Source: Bryobacteraceae bacterium (GTDB lineage: Bacteria > Acidobacteriota > Terriglobia > Bryobacterales > Bryobacteraceae). Taken from it: a stretch of 6,350 nt of DNA. The position numbers and the translations under genes were made by a program. The notes beneath the pieces were generated by a model that was given only the letters and a program-made list of their open reading frames with translations, had not been told where the DNA came from and searched no databases. Shown here piece after piece: positions 1-6,328 of the stretch (positions are counted from its first letter, which is position 1; each line of letters starts with the position of its first letter). Location: assembly GCA_030039005.1 (NCBI GenBank), contig JASHQT010000562.1:1-6350 (forward strand), read 5' to 3'.

Positions 1-333
1 GAGGATCGCCTTCGTCTTGCCGAGGCCATCCCCGATCTGGCGCGCCGATTCCCGAAGTTCCTCATCAAACCCGGAATGGCGCGCGCGATCGTCAGTCCGC
101 CGTCGAGCCCCAGCGATTGTGCGTTTGCTCGCGTATCGGCGAACTATACGGCGGATCTGTGCACACGCGTCACTCCCTGCGTCTTCGGCGGCGATCCGGA
201 TTGTTCGGAATGCGGCTGCGCGATCAGTTCGGCGCTGCATTGGATCACCAACGAAACATCAGCCGCGCGCCTTGCGTTGAACGCATCGCTCGGGATTGGC
301 AAATTGGCCGCAAAACTGGAGCGTGCCAGTTAG
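1..333 (+). CDS. Probable radical SAM protein, C-terminal part (5' truncated by window edge)
   Basis: The reading frame is open from base 1 to a TAG at 331-333 and gives 110 residues, so the gene begins outside the window. An internal ATG at 76 is not the start, because the coding sequence before it is equally protein-like (a segment reading LPDLA-like, then FPKFLIKPG). The visible part carries six cysteines at fragment residues 40, 54, 60, 68, 71 and 73 (spacing C-x13-C-x5-C-x7-C-x2-C-x-C), with the core TPCVFGGDPDCSECGCAIS. A clustered cysteine tail of this kind resembles the auxiliary Fe-S-binding C-termini of radical SAM enzymes, and I recall similar GG(D/N)PDCS(Q/E)CGC endings in proteins annotated that way. 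The N-terminal CxxxCxxC SAM motif would lie upstream and cannot be seen. The coding frame is solid; the function is a family-level inference. The gene is convergent with acs, 27 bp away. Confidence 0.7.
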   Translation, partial: EDRLRLAEAIPDLARRFPKFLIKPGMARAIVSPPSSPSDCAFARVSANYTADLCTRVTPCVFGGDPDCSECGCAISSALHWITNETSAARLALNASLGIGKLAAKLERAS

Positions 334-339
334 GCCAAT
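303..339. terminator. Nested inverted repeat at convergent gene ends, possible bidirectional terminator
   Basis: The outer arms ATTGGCC (303-309) and GGCCAAT (333-339) are perfectly complementary. Inside them, ACTGG (315-319) pairs with CCAGT (326-330) around a 6-nt loop. The structure spans the stop codon of the left gene and sits just past the acs stop, where transcripts from both sides meet. No strong T-run follows on either strand: the minus side has only a short AATTT and the plus side has none. Intrinsic termination is therefore uncertain. Confidence 0.3.
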
Positions 340-360
340 CGCCAAAGGCCAAGGGCCAGT

Positions 361-2310
361 TTATTCTTCATCAGAGGACAACTTGGCAAGAACGGAGAAG
401 TCCTCGAGCGTGGTGGTGTCCCCCTTCACTTCGCCGCTCGTGGCCAGCTCGCGCAGCAGACGGCGCATGATTTTGCCGCTGCGCGTCTTGGGAAGCGCGT
501 CGGTGAAGCGGATATCGTCGGGCTTGGCGATGGGCCCGATTTCTTTCGCCACCCACTGCCGCAGTGCGTTTTTCTGGTCTTCACCCGGCGTCTGGCCGGC
601 TTTCAGCGTGACGAACGCCGCCACCGCCTGGCCTTTGACTTCGTCGGGCCGCCCCACCACGGCCGCTTCGGCCACGATGGGATTCGCCACCAGCGCGGAT
701 TCAATCTCCATGGTGCTCAGCCGGTGCCCGGCGACGTTCAGCACGTCGTCCACGCGGCCCATCAGCCAGAAGTAGCCGTCGGAATCGATGCGCGCGCCGT
801 CGCCCGCGAAGTACATGCCGGGAATCTGCGACCAGTATTGCTGCTTGTAGCGCTCGGGATCGCCGTAGATGGTCCGCAACATGGAAGGCCAAGGTTGTTT
901 GATCACCAGGAATCCGCCGGAGCCTTGCGGGACGCTTTTCCCTTCGCGATCGACGACGTCGGCGATCACGCCCGGCAGCGGAAGGGTCGCCGATCCCGGC
1001 TTGGTCGCGATGGCTCCGGGCAGCGGCGAAATCATGGCCGCACCGGTCTCGGTTTGCCACCAGGTATCGATGATTGGGCAGCGCCCGCCGCCGATCACTT
1101 CCCGATACCATATCCAGGCCTCGGGATTGATCGGCTCACCCACGCTGCCGAGCAGGCGCAGCGAGCTCATGTCGTGCTTGCGCGGCCACTGCTCGCCCAG
1201 GCGCATGAACGCGCGAATGGAGGTGGGTGCCGTGTAAAAGATGTTGACTCTGTATTTATGAATGATGCGCCAGAAGCGGTCCGGCTCGGGCCACGTGGGT
1301 CCGCCTTCGTAGATCACCACACTCGCGCCATTCTGCAGCATTCCGTAGACGACGTAGGTGTGGCCGGTCACCCAGCCGATGTCGGCCGAGCACCAGAAGG
1401 TGTCCTCCTCGCGCAGGTCGAAGATCCACTTAGCCGTGATGTAGGAGCTGACCGAGTAGCCGCCGGTGGTGTGGAGAATGCCTTTGGGCTTCCCAGTGGT
1501 GCCGGAGGTGTACAGCAGATAGAGCGGATGCTCGGAATCGAGCGGTTCGGCCGGACACTCGTCCGGTGCGCTCTCCATCAGCTCGTGCCACCAATGGTCG
1601 CGCCCGGCCTGCATCGTCACATGGCTGCCGGTGCGGCGGTAAACCAAAACATTCTTGACTGTCGAACAATGTGGGAGCGCTTCATCGACGGCGGCTTTAA
1701 GCTTGACTTCGGTGCCCCTGCGGAACGCCCCGTCCTGCGTGATTACCGCCGACGCGCCGCAATCGTTGATGCGGTCGATCAACGCCTGCGCCGAAAATCC
1801 GCCGAACACCACGGTGTGCGGAGCGCCCAGCCGCGCGCAAGCCAGCATCGCGATGGGCAACTCGGGAACCATCCCCATATAGATGGCGACGCGATCGCCT
1901 TTGCGCACGCCCAGCGATTTCAGCACGTTCGCGCATTTGGACACCTCGCGCAGAAGCTGCTGATAGGTGAGAGTGCGCGAATCGCCCGGCTCGCCCTCCC
2001 ATAAAATCGCCGCTTTGTTTTTGCGCCGGGTGTCGGCGTGCCGGTCCAGGCAGTTGTAGCAGATGTTGAGTTCGCCGCCCAAGAACCATTTGGCAAACGG
2101 CAGCTTCCATTCGAGCACACGGTCCCAAGGCTTGAACCAGTGCAGCTCGCCGGCGATTTTCGCCCAAAAGCCCTCCGGATCGTCCTTGGCTTGCTGATAC
2201 AGGCGCTCGTATTCGGCCCGGCTTTTGATTTGTGCGCCGGCGCGAAACTCGGCCGACGGCTCGAAGACGCGCTGTTCGTTCAGAACGGAATCGATGGCAT
2301 GCGTGGACAT
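361..2310 (-). CDS. acsA: Acetyl-coenzyme A synthetase (acetate--CoA ligase, AMP-forming)
   Basis: This cytoplasmic ANL-superfamily enzyme converts acetate, ATP and CoA to acetyl-CoA, AMP and PPi. It has 649 residues from the chosen start, the normal Acs length. Visible in order (numbered from that start): an N-terminal ACS domain; the P-loop-like A3 motif [11 protein letters not shown] at 267-277; GWVTGH with Val314-Thr315 of the acetate pocket; VGEPINPEA at 390-398; TWWQTETG at 416-423, with the tryptophan that restricts the pocket to acetate; the hinge GRVDD at 518-522; and [11 protein letters not shown] with catalytic Lys613. In characterised Acs proteins that lysine is controlled by reversible acetylation (Pat/CobB type), so the same control is possible here. 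An ATG 15 bases upstream (2325) is in frame but has no ribosome site. The ATG at 2310 has GGAG just before it, and homologues begin at the MS-x-x-AIDS-type sequence. No frameshift or missing key residue is seen. The wide upstream gap suggests its own promoter. Confidence 0.97.
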   Translation of the reverse strand: MSTHAIDSVLNEQRVFEPSAEFRAGAQIKSRAEYERLYQQAKDDPEGFWAKIAGELHWFKPWDRVLEWKLPFAKWFLGGELNICYNCLDRHADTRRKNKAAILWEGEPGDSRTLTYQQLLREVSKCANVLKSLGVRKGDRVAIYMGMVPELPIAMLACARLGAPHTVVFGGFSAQALIDRINDCGASAVITQDGAFRRGTEVKLKAAVDEALPHCSTVKNVLVYRRTGSHVTMQAGRDHWWHELMESAPDECPAEPLDSEHPLYLLYTSGTTGKPKGILHTTGGYSVSSYITAKWIFDLREEDTFWCSADIGWVTGHTYVVYGMLQNGASVVIYEGGPTWPEPDRFWRIIHKYRVNIFYTAPTSIRAFMRLGEQWPRKHDMSSLRLLGSVGEPINPEAWIWYREVIGGGRCPIIDTWWQTETGAAMISPLPGAIATKPGSATLPLPGVIADVVDREGKSVPQGSGGFLVIKQPWPSMLRTIYGDPERYKQQYWSQIPGMYFAGDGARIDSDGYFWLMGRVDDVLNVAGHRLSTMEIESALVANPIVAEAAVVGRPDEVKGQAVAAFVTLKAGQTPGEDQKNALRQWVAKEIGPIAKPDDIRFTDALPKTRSGKIMRRLLRELATSGEVKGDTTTLEDFSVLAKLSSDEE

Positions 2311-2312
2311 GG

Positions 2313-2318
2313 CTCTCC
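2313..2318 (-). promoter_or_regulatory. Ribosome binding site deciding the acs start
   Basis: The minus strand reads GGAGAG, two bases before the ATG at 2310 (four bases if counted from GGAG). The in-frame ATG at 2325 lies upstream of this site and has no purine-rich sequence of its own, so the downstream start is preferred. Confidence 0.55.
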
Positions 2319-2390
2319 ATAGCATATCGCCGATTGGATCTTTGGCTTCAGTGAGAAGTGAGTTGGCGATGAGAAACCAGGGTGTTTGAG

Positions 2391-2404
2391 GCTCCTCGAG
2401 GAGC
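2391..2404. promoter_or_regulatory. Perfect 14-bp palindrome upstream of acs, candidate operator
   Basis: GCTCCTCGAGGAGC is perfectly self-complementary and lies about 80-95 bases upstream of the acs start, in non-coding sequence. A 9-base copy of its right arm plus one base, CGAGGAGCT, recurs 44 bases further away at 2441-2449. Symmetry and position suggest binding of a dimeric regulator, but no regulator family can be named and chance is not excluded. Confidence 0.3.
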
Positions 2405-2440
2405 TGGCCGTTTCCGTCGAGGTGAAGTGAGGGCGACCTA

Positions 2441-2458
2441 CGAGGAGCTATTTCCTCG
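2441..2458. repeat. Inverted repeat CGAGGA-N6-TCCTCG in the acs upstream gap
   Basis: CGAGGA (2441-2446) is perfectly complementary to TCCTCG (2453-2458) across six bases. It shares the CGAGGA/TCCTCG half-site with the palindrome at 2391-2404, so the gap holds two related dyads about 50 bases apart. It could be a second operator for acs, or a hairpin downstream of the 2540-3292 gene, whose transcript runs into this region. No T-run follows it on the minus strand. Confidence 0.25.
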
Positions 2459-2539
2459 AACGCCGTTTCCCGACTACGAGTGGCCGACTACAAGCCCGGA
2501 TTCATCTCCAATTCCGAAGTTCCCGCCGGGCTTGAGCGG

Positions 2540-3292
2540 TCATGATGCCTGTCCGCGCGCAGACTCAGCCGCTTCACGGTCGAGTATCACGGCCAATTGC
2601 CGCAGCAGCGCGGCCCCGTCACCGCGATAAGCGCTCCCATGCTGGCAAGCGAGCATCCATGGACCAAGCTCCGCCAGGCGCTCTAGAATCTTGGATGTGC
2701 TTGTCGCGTGAGCGTAGTATTCCATCATTGCGCGCATTCCTTCGCTCGCCGTGAGCACCTCCGATTCGGTCACCGGCGGTAAGGTAGCTCCGGGCTGTGT
2801 GAACAGATCTCCGCAGAGCAGGGTCTGAGTGGTTGGATCGAACAGAATGCCGCAATCCCAGCCGTGCGGAACGTGCGGTGTGTAGAGCCATTTCATGGGA
2901 CGGCCGATAGAGAGCTCCTCTCCGTCTTTTAGACCGCGCCCGGGGCGGGAAGCAAAATCGTCGATTGATGTCAGCGCGCCAATTTCGGCGCAGAATGGTG
3001 TCGCGTCCGGCGCTGCCGCAAGAAAGTCATTCAGTGCGCCAAATTCATCCCCTTCAAAGTGCGATCCTCCGACCCAGCGTAGTTTTTCGACCGGCATCAC
3101 CTTCTTGATGGCCTCCACTGTCAAGGCGAACAGGCTCCGCCAACCGGCATGGAACAATAGGGGTTCTTCGTCCGCAACCAGGTAGGAGTTGAAGGTGAAT
3201 CCGCCGGGAATCACATCCAGCGGCGTCGAGATGCGATAGATTCCGGCCGCGACTTCGTCCACACGAGTTCCTGCTTGTGGGTTCACAATCAT
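2540..3292 (-). CDS. Single-domain metallo-beta-lactamase-fold diiron protein (flavodiiron/ODP-like)
   Basis: This protein of 250 residues matches the metallo-beta-lactamase domain of flavodiiron proteins but has no flavodoxin domain after it. The flavodiiron ligand pattern is complete: SHFEGDE gives His78, Glu80 and Asp82; PHGWD gives His143; CGD gives Asp162, exactly 18 residues after His143 as in the family; CQHG gives His218. Glu80 in place of the second His of the hydrolase HxHxDH motif points to a redox diiron site rather than a zinc hydrolase. Known relatives reduce O2 or NO, or bind O2 as sensors; which applies here cannot be read from sequence. No signal peptide is seen, so it is probably cytoplasmic. 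The start at 3292 is preferred to an in-frame ATG at 3373 because AAAAGGAG lies seven bases before it and homology begins there. Electron transfer would need a separate partner, which is not in the window. The next gene, acs, is about 230 bp downstream on the same strand. Confidence 0.85.
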   Translation of the reverse strand: MIVNPQAGTRVDEVAAGIYRISTPLDVIPGGFTFNSYLVADEEPLLFHAGWRSLFALTVEAIKKVMPVEKLRWVGGSHFEGDEFGALNDFLAAAPDATPFCAEIGALTSIDDFASRPGRGLKDGEELSIGRPMKWLYTPHVPHGWDCGILFDPTTQTLLCGDLFTQPGATLPPVTESEVLTASEGMRAMMEYYAHATSTSKILERLAELGPWMLACQHGSAYRGDGAALLRQLAVILDREAAESARGQAS

Positions 3293-3299
3293 GGTGGTT

Positions 3300-3307
3300 C
3301 TCCTTTT
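3300..3307 (-). promoter_or_regulatory. Strong Shine-Dalgarno site fixing the start of the diiron protein
   Basis: The minus strand reads AAAAGGAG, seven bases before the ATG at 3290-3292. This near-ideal site rules against the 27-residue longer reading from 3373, whose extra N-terminus is Arg-rich and unlike the family. Confidence 0.75.
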
Positions 3308-3397
3308 CGGGAATCGGCCATCTAAACCGGAATCCCCACGTTCAATGCCCAGATGCATGGCCACTCGCTTCAACGGGCCCGGCGGGGATTGATTGAT

Positions 3398-3406
3398 TTT
3401 ATATCA
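3398..3406 (-). promoter_or_regulatory. Possible extended -10 promoter for the diiron-protein gene
   Basis: In a GC-rich setting, 3387-3406 is an AT-rich island. On the minus strand it reads TGATATAAA, a match to the extended -10 form TGnTATAAT with five of six core bases. No good -35 hexamer is seen at 16-18 bases. It would give a leader of about 100 bases before the ATG at 3292. This is pattern-based only. Confidence 0.3.
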
Positions 3407-3458
3407 GGGGCTGGATGGGGAACATATCACGCGCGACTCGTATCAAGCTCGGACCGGT

Positions 3459-3480
3459 GAAGCGGGCGAGAAGCCGCTTC
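3459..3480. repeat. 7-bp inverted repeat GAAGCGG-N8-CCGCTTC
   Basis: The arms at 3459-3465 and 3474-3480 are perfectly complementary with an 8-base loop, in the gene-free stretch upstream of the diiron-protein gene. No T-run follows, so it is not a typical intrinsic terminator for the DHFR-like gene upstream. It may be an operator, an RNA hairpin or chance. Confidence 0.25.
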
Positions 3481-3660
3481 TCTGAAATTACTCCCGGTAA
3501 ACGCCAAATCGATCAGAGCCGCACGCCAAGCACGGCCCTGACAACTCGTGTGCCACTGGATCGTACCGACGCAGGGATGTCGCCCTGGGCAGCGCTGGAG
3601 CGTGAGATGGGCGCAAACGGGTGGCGGGCAATCACCAAGGCGTGAAGCCTCAGGCTCTAA

Positions 3661-4218
3661 TCAGGCCCGCGTCCGATAGTGCAGCGAGATCCATCCGTTC
3701 GCAAACCGGCGCTCCTCCAGGAGATCCAGCTTTACGGATACTTCACCGGGCAGGACTCGTTTGCCTCCGCCACGTATCACAGGCACGACGAACAGATGAT
3801 ACTCGTCGACGAGCCCGGTTCGGATCGCCTGTGCGGCGAGCGCTGGACCGCCCACTGAAACGTCGTGATCTGACTGAGCCTTCAAATCGCGAACCGCCTG
3901 CGGGTCGAATACCCGCTCGAGACGGGTCTTTGATGTAGCGACGGTCGCCAGCGATTTGGAATAGACGATCTTGCCGGCCTCTTGCCAGACCCGCGCGAAG
4001 TCCAGCATCGACGGCTTCAGACCGGGAATGACGTCCGGCGTTTCCCAAACCGTCATCGTCCCGTACGTCGCGCGTCCATAGAGATAGGTGCCGATGGGGC
4101 GCAAAACATCGCTGATGAAAGCAAACACCTCATCGTCCGGCGCCGACCATTCGAAGTTGCCGTCATCGGCGATGTAGCCATCCAGCGACATTGGCGTGGC
4201 GTAGATCAGTTTGGCCAT
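3661..4218 (-). CDS. Dihydrofolate reductase family protein (RibD C-terminal domain-like)
   Basis: This 185-residue stand-alone protein has the DHFR/RibD-C fold, as in the YyaP/YwjB-type family. Recognisable marks are the N-terminal strand ending in SLDGYIAD (residues 11-18), the LYGRATYGTM stretch that in this fold contacts the nucleotide, the strand KIVYSKSL, and the C-terminal block VGGPALAAQAI followed by LVDEYHLFVVPVIRGGG. The VGG and GGG segments correspond to the cofactor-binding and closing loops of RibD-type reductases. Length is typical for the single-domain family, and the RibD deaminase domain is absent, so it is not a riboflavin-pathway RibD. It is probably a cytoplasmic NAD(P)H-dependent reductase of unknown substrate. 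The start at 4218 is supported by GGAGG seven bases upstream (4226-4230). It is transcribed divergently from sppA with 158 bp between the starts, so a shared regulatory region is possible. Confidence 0.9.
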   Translation of the reverse strand: MAKLIYATPMSLDGYIADDGNFEWSAPDDEVFAFISDVLRPIGTYLYGRATYGTMTVWETPDVIPGLKPSMLDFARVWQEAGKIVYSKSLATVATSKTRLERVFDPQAVRDLKAQSDHDVSVGGPALAAQAIRTGLVDEYHLFVVPVIRGGGKRVLPGEVSVKLDLLEERRFANGWISLHYRTRA

Positions 4219-4284
4219 CGTGGGGCCTCCACATCATATCCTCGCAGGGGCGCGTCCCGCGGCCTCGATCACCAACCTGCGGTG

Positions 4285-4290
4285 TAGAAT
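4285..4290 (+). promoter_or_regulatory. Possible -10 element for sppA
   Basis: TAGAAT matches five of six bases of TATAAT and lies in the divergent gap about 87 bases before the sppA ATG. No convincing -35 hexamer is found at the usual distance, so this is weak. If real, the inverted repeat at 4307-4324 would fall early in the transcript. Confidence 0.2.
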
Positions 4291-4306
4291 GAGTTGCGGC
4301 TGTAAC

Positions 4307-4324
4307 GTGTTCGGATGCGAACAC
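4307..4324. promoter_or_regulatory. Perfect 7-bp inverted repeat upstream of sppA, candidate operator or leader hairpin
   Basis: GTGTTCG and CGAACAC are exact reverse complements separated by GATG, giving an 18-base dyad in the divergent gap. It ends 52 bases before the sppA start. As DNA it resembles an operator for a dimeric regulator; as RNA it would form a stable stem with a GATG loop. It contains GTTC-N6-GAAC, which differs from the GAAC-N4-GTTC LexA box of Gram-positives, so I do not call an SOS box. Confidence 0.4.
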
Positions 4325-4376
4325 TTCGGCCCCTGTCGCGCGTCATATTGGAGCGGAGGCTGTTGGCGGAGCAAAC

Positions 4377-6107
4377 ATGCGAAATTTCCTGATAGGCCTT
4401 GTAGTCGGCGTGCTGCTGGTGGGCTTCGGCCTACTGATTTTGTTCTTCGCCGCTGTCCGCTTCGCGGGCTCCTACGCGAACCGGCCCGTAACCGTGGCGG
4501 ACGGCTCCACGCTCGTGCTCGACCTGGAAGGCGACGTGCCCGAGCGCTTGCCCGCCGAGATCCCCATTCCATTCCTCCAGAACCAAAAGGCCATGTCGGT
4601 GGAGCAGGTGTGGGACGCGCTGCACAGAGCCGCCACGGACTCGCGCATCCGCGGAGTTCTCTTTGAACCTCAGGGCCTAGGCATCGGCTGGGGCAAGATG
4701 GAGGAGCTTCACGACGACCTGGTCGCGTTCAAGAAGTCGGGCAAGCCGGTCATCACGTATTTGCGAACTCCTAGCGCGCGCGAATACTATTTGGCCACAG
4801 CCACCGACAAAATTGTCCTCGCGCCGGAAGACACGCTGGACCTCAAGGGTCTGGCCGCCGAATCGCTGTTCTTCAAGGACACCCTCGACAAGCTGGGCGT
4901 CAAGGCCGAAGTGATTCATGCCGGGAAGTATAAAGACGCGGGCGACATGTTCACCATGACGTCGATGACGCCCGAGACGCGCGAGCAGTTGAACGCGATC
5001 CTCGATCAATACTACGCCGACCTGATCTCGACGATCGCTCAGGGCCGTAAGAAGCCAGCAGATGCCGTACGAGCGATGATCGATAACGGCCCGTTCCTGG
5101 CGCACGATGCCCTGGCCGGCGGGTTGGTGGACATGCTGGGCTATGAAGATCAGGCGGTGGGCGAAATGCAAACTCGCTTGAACCAAACCGAATTGAAACG
5201 GATTTCCGGCCCGGCCTATGAAAAAGGCGCGGCGGCTGGAACGCATCGCATCGCGCTGATCGTCGGACAAGGAATGATTACCGCCGGCACCGGAATTGAT
5301 GCCGCGGACGATGAAAGCTTCACCGGGACAGGATTCATCAAGCTGCTGCGGCAGGTGGAGAACGATTCGTCTATCCAAGGCGTCATCATGCGCATCGATT
5401 CGCCGGGCGGTGACGCCGTGGCCTCCGACGACATCCTGCATGAAGCCAAGAACCTGAGCAGGAAAAAACCGCTGGTGATTTCCATGAGCGACGAAGCCGC
5501 GTCGGGCGGTTATTACGTCTCTGTCACCGGTAATCCCATCATTGCTTATCCCAACACCCTAACCGGCTCCATCGGGGTGATCTTCGCGCGTTTCGCGCTG
5601 CATGGTCTATTCGACAAGGTCGGAATGAACGAGCAACTCCTCACGCGGGGCCGCTTTGCGGACCTGGACGACCCCGCCGTGCCGCTGAGCGATGCCGAGC
5701 GGGAAAAATTGACCGGCCAAATCGATGATTTTTACCGGGCATTCGTCGGCAGAGTGGCGGAGGGACGTCACCGGCCGTTCGACCAGATTGAACCGCTGTC
5801 GCAGGGCCGTGTCTGGGTGGGCGCGCAGGCGAAGGCAAACGGGCTGGTGGACCGATTGGGCGGCCTGGACTTAGCGGTGGAAGCCTTGAAGCAGGAGGCT
5901 CACATGCCCGCTTCCGAAGGCGTAACCCTGGTCCCTTATCCAGGGCGGCGCAGCCTCCTCGAGGTATTGTTCAGCCGCAATGACCCGAGCGCCGAAGTCC
6001 AGATGCGTATAGAAAAAATACTCGGCAAGCTACCGGAGCTGCCGATCCGTGCGCTTTCCGAACACGGTTTCCTGGAAGTGATGCCCTACGCGATTAGTAT
6101 TCGCTGA
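4377..6107 (+). CDS. sppA: Signal peptide peptidase SppA, long (67K) form, family S49
   Basis: This membrane-anchored serine-lysine protease cleaves leftover signal peptides in the membrane. It has 576 residues, close to the long two-repeat form (E. coli SppA is 618). An N-terminal hydrophobic anchor at about residues 4-26 follows Arg2, suggesting a cytoplasmic N-terminus and an outside catalytic body. The two tandem S49 repeats are both visible. The first (about 45-255) holds YYLATATDKI and the lysine motif HAGKYKDAGDMF, where Lys186 aligns with the catalytic Lys209 of E. coli. The second (about 290-500) holds RIDSPGGDAVAS (339-350) and DEAASGGYY with nucleophile Ser376, followed by TLTGSIGVIF. 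The 190-residue Lys-to-Ser spacing is near that of E. coli (200). All key residues are present, so it should be active. GGAG five bases before the ATG (4368-4371) supports the start. The gene is monocistronic as far as the window shows, and its 3' end overlaps the opposing small gene. Confidence 0.96.
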   Translation: MRNFLIGLVVGVLLVGFGLLILFFAAVRFAGSYANRPVTVADGSTLVLDLEGDVPERLPAEIPIPFLQNQKAMSVEQVWDALHRAATDSRIRGVLFEPQGLGIGWGKMEELHDDLVAFKKSGKPVITYLRTPSAREYYLATATDKIVLAPEDTLDLKGLAAESLFFKDTLDKLGVKAEVIHAGKYKDAGDMFTMTSMTPETREQLNAILDQYYADLISTIAQGRKKPADAVRAMIDNGPFLAHDALAGGLVDMLGYEDQAVGEMQTRLNQTELKRISGPAYEKGAAAGTHRIALIVGQGMITAGTGIDAADDESFTGTGFIKLLRQVENDSSIQGVIMRIDSPGGDAVASDDILHEAKNLSRKKPLVISMSDEAASGGYYVSVTGNPIIAYPNTLTGSIGVIFARFALHGLFDKVGMNEQLLTRGRFADLDDPAVPLSDAEREKLTGQIDDFYRAFVGRVAEGRHRPFDQIEPLSQGRVWVGAQAKANGLVDRLGGLDLAVEALKQEAHMPASEGVTLVPYPGRRSLLEVLFSRNDPSAEVQMRIEKILGKLPELPIRALSEHGFLEVMPYAISIR

Positions 6108-6328
6108 GAAGATTTTTCGCCGGTATTTCCTCCGGCTTGGGTTTCTTCCAGGCGCGCCAACTGCGTCAGAATGGCGAGTCTTTCCATATCTGGAATACGC
6201 GCTTCAAACCATTGATAGTAAATTCGAAAGGCCGACAAAACCCGTATCGCCCGCTCCCGATCCTTCTCCAGAAGCGCACGCCGCAGGTTTTCCTGAATGA
6301 ACCGGCTTCGGATGGAATCGACGTCCAT
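6086..6328 (-). CDS. Small hypothetical helical protein
   Basis: This 80-residue protein belongs to no family I recognise. It is charged and mostly helix-forming: Arg-, Glu- and Leu-rich stretches such as NLRRALLEKDRERAIRVLSA (residues 14-33) and MERLAILTQLARLEE (47-61) flank an aromatic segment with YYQWFEARIPD (37-47), and a polar tail of about 18 residues follows. There are no cysteines, no signal peptide and no membrane span. AGGTGA lies three bases before the ATG (6332-6337), and the composition is protein-like rather than a GC-rich shadow, which argues for a real gene. Its last codons and TAG overlap the 3' end of sppA by 22 bp on the opposite strand. The upstream neighbour is outside the window, so it could be the last gene of an operon entering from the right. 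Confidence 0.6.
   Translation of the reverse strand: MDVDSIRSRFIQENLRRALLEKDRERAIRVLSAFRIYYQWFEARIPDMERLAILTQLARLEETQAGGNTGEKSSQRILIA

Larger units (their letters stand above)
3293..3660. other. Non-coding stretch between diiron-protein and DHFR-like genes
   Basis: No convincing gene is present in these roughly 370 bases. A 76-codon plus-strand frame (3415-3645) exists, but it has no ribosome site, its composition (Arg, Thr and Ser rich) looks like read-through of GC-rich sequence, and I recognise no family. The stretch holds the Shine-Dalgarno site and possible promoter of the diiron-protein gene, an AT-rich island with three GATT units (3387-3398), and an inverted repeat at 3459-3480. A decayed gene remnant cannot be excluded. 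Confidence 0.5.

Noticed and set aside
724..2004. Long plus-strand frame of 426 codons opposite acs
   Set aside because: It is fully antisense to a textbook acetyl-CoA synthetase, rich in Ala, Arg, His and Gly, and matches no family; long mirror frames are common opposite GC-rich genes.
2382..2630. 82-codon plus-strand frame overlapping the end of the diiron-protein gene
   Set aside because: No ribosome site; its second half is antisense to a supported gene and the first half covers the palindromic gap.
3293..3373. 27-residue N-terminal extension of the diiron protein
   Set aside because: Family similarity begins after it, and the strong AAAAGGAG ribosome site lies inside it, in front of the ATG at 3292.
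3415..3645. 76-codon plus-strand frame in the gene-free stretch
   Set aside because: No Shine-Dalgarno site, no family resemblance and low-complexity basic composition; the frame is short enough to arise by chance.
3646..3656. AGCCTCAGGCT as a terminator just past the DHFR-like stop
   Set aside because: It allows only a 4-bp stem with a 3-base loop and no T-run, too weak for an intrinsic terminator.
4308..4323. LexA/SOS box upstream of sppA
   Set aside because: The dyad has GTTC-N6-GAAC geometry, which fits neither the GAAC-N4-GTTC box nor the proteobacterial forms.
4677..5441. Minus-strand frame of 254 codons inside sppA
   Set aside because: It is antisense to intact S49 catalytic regions, with no ribosome site or recognisable domain; it is a codon-bias shadow.
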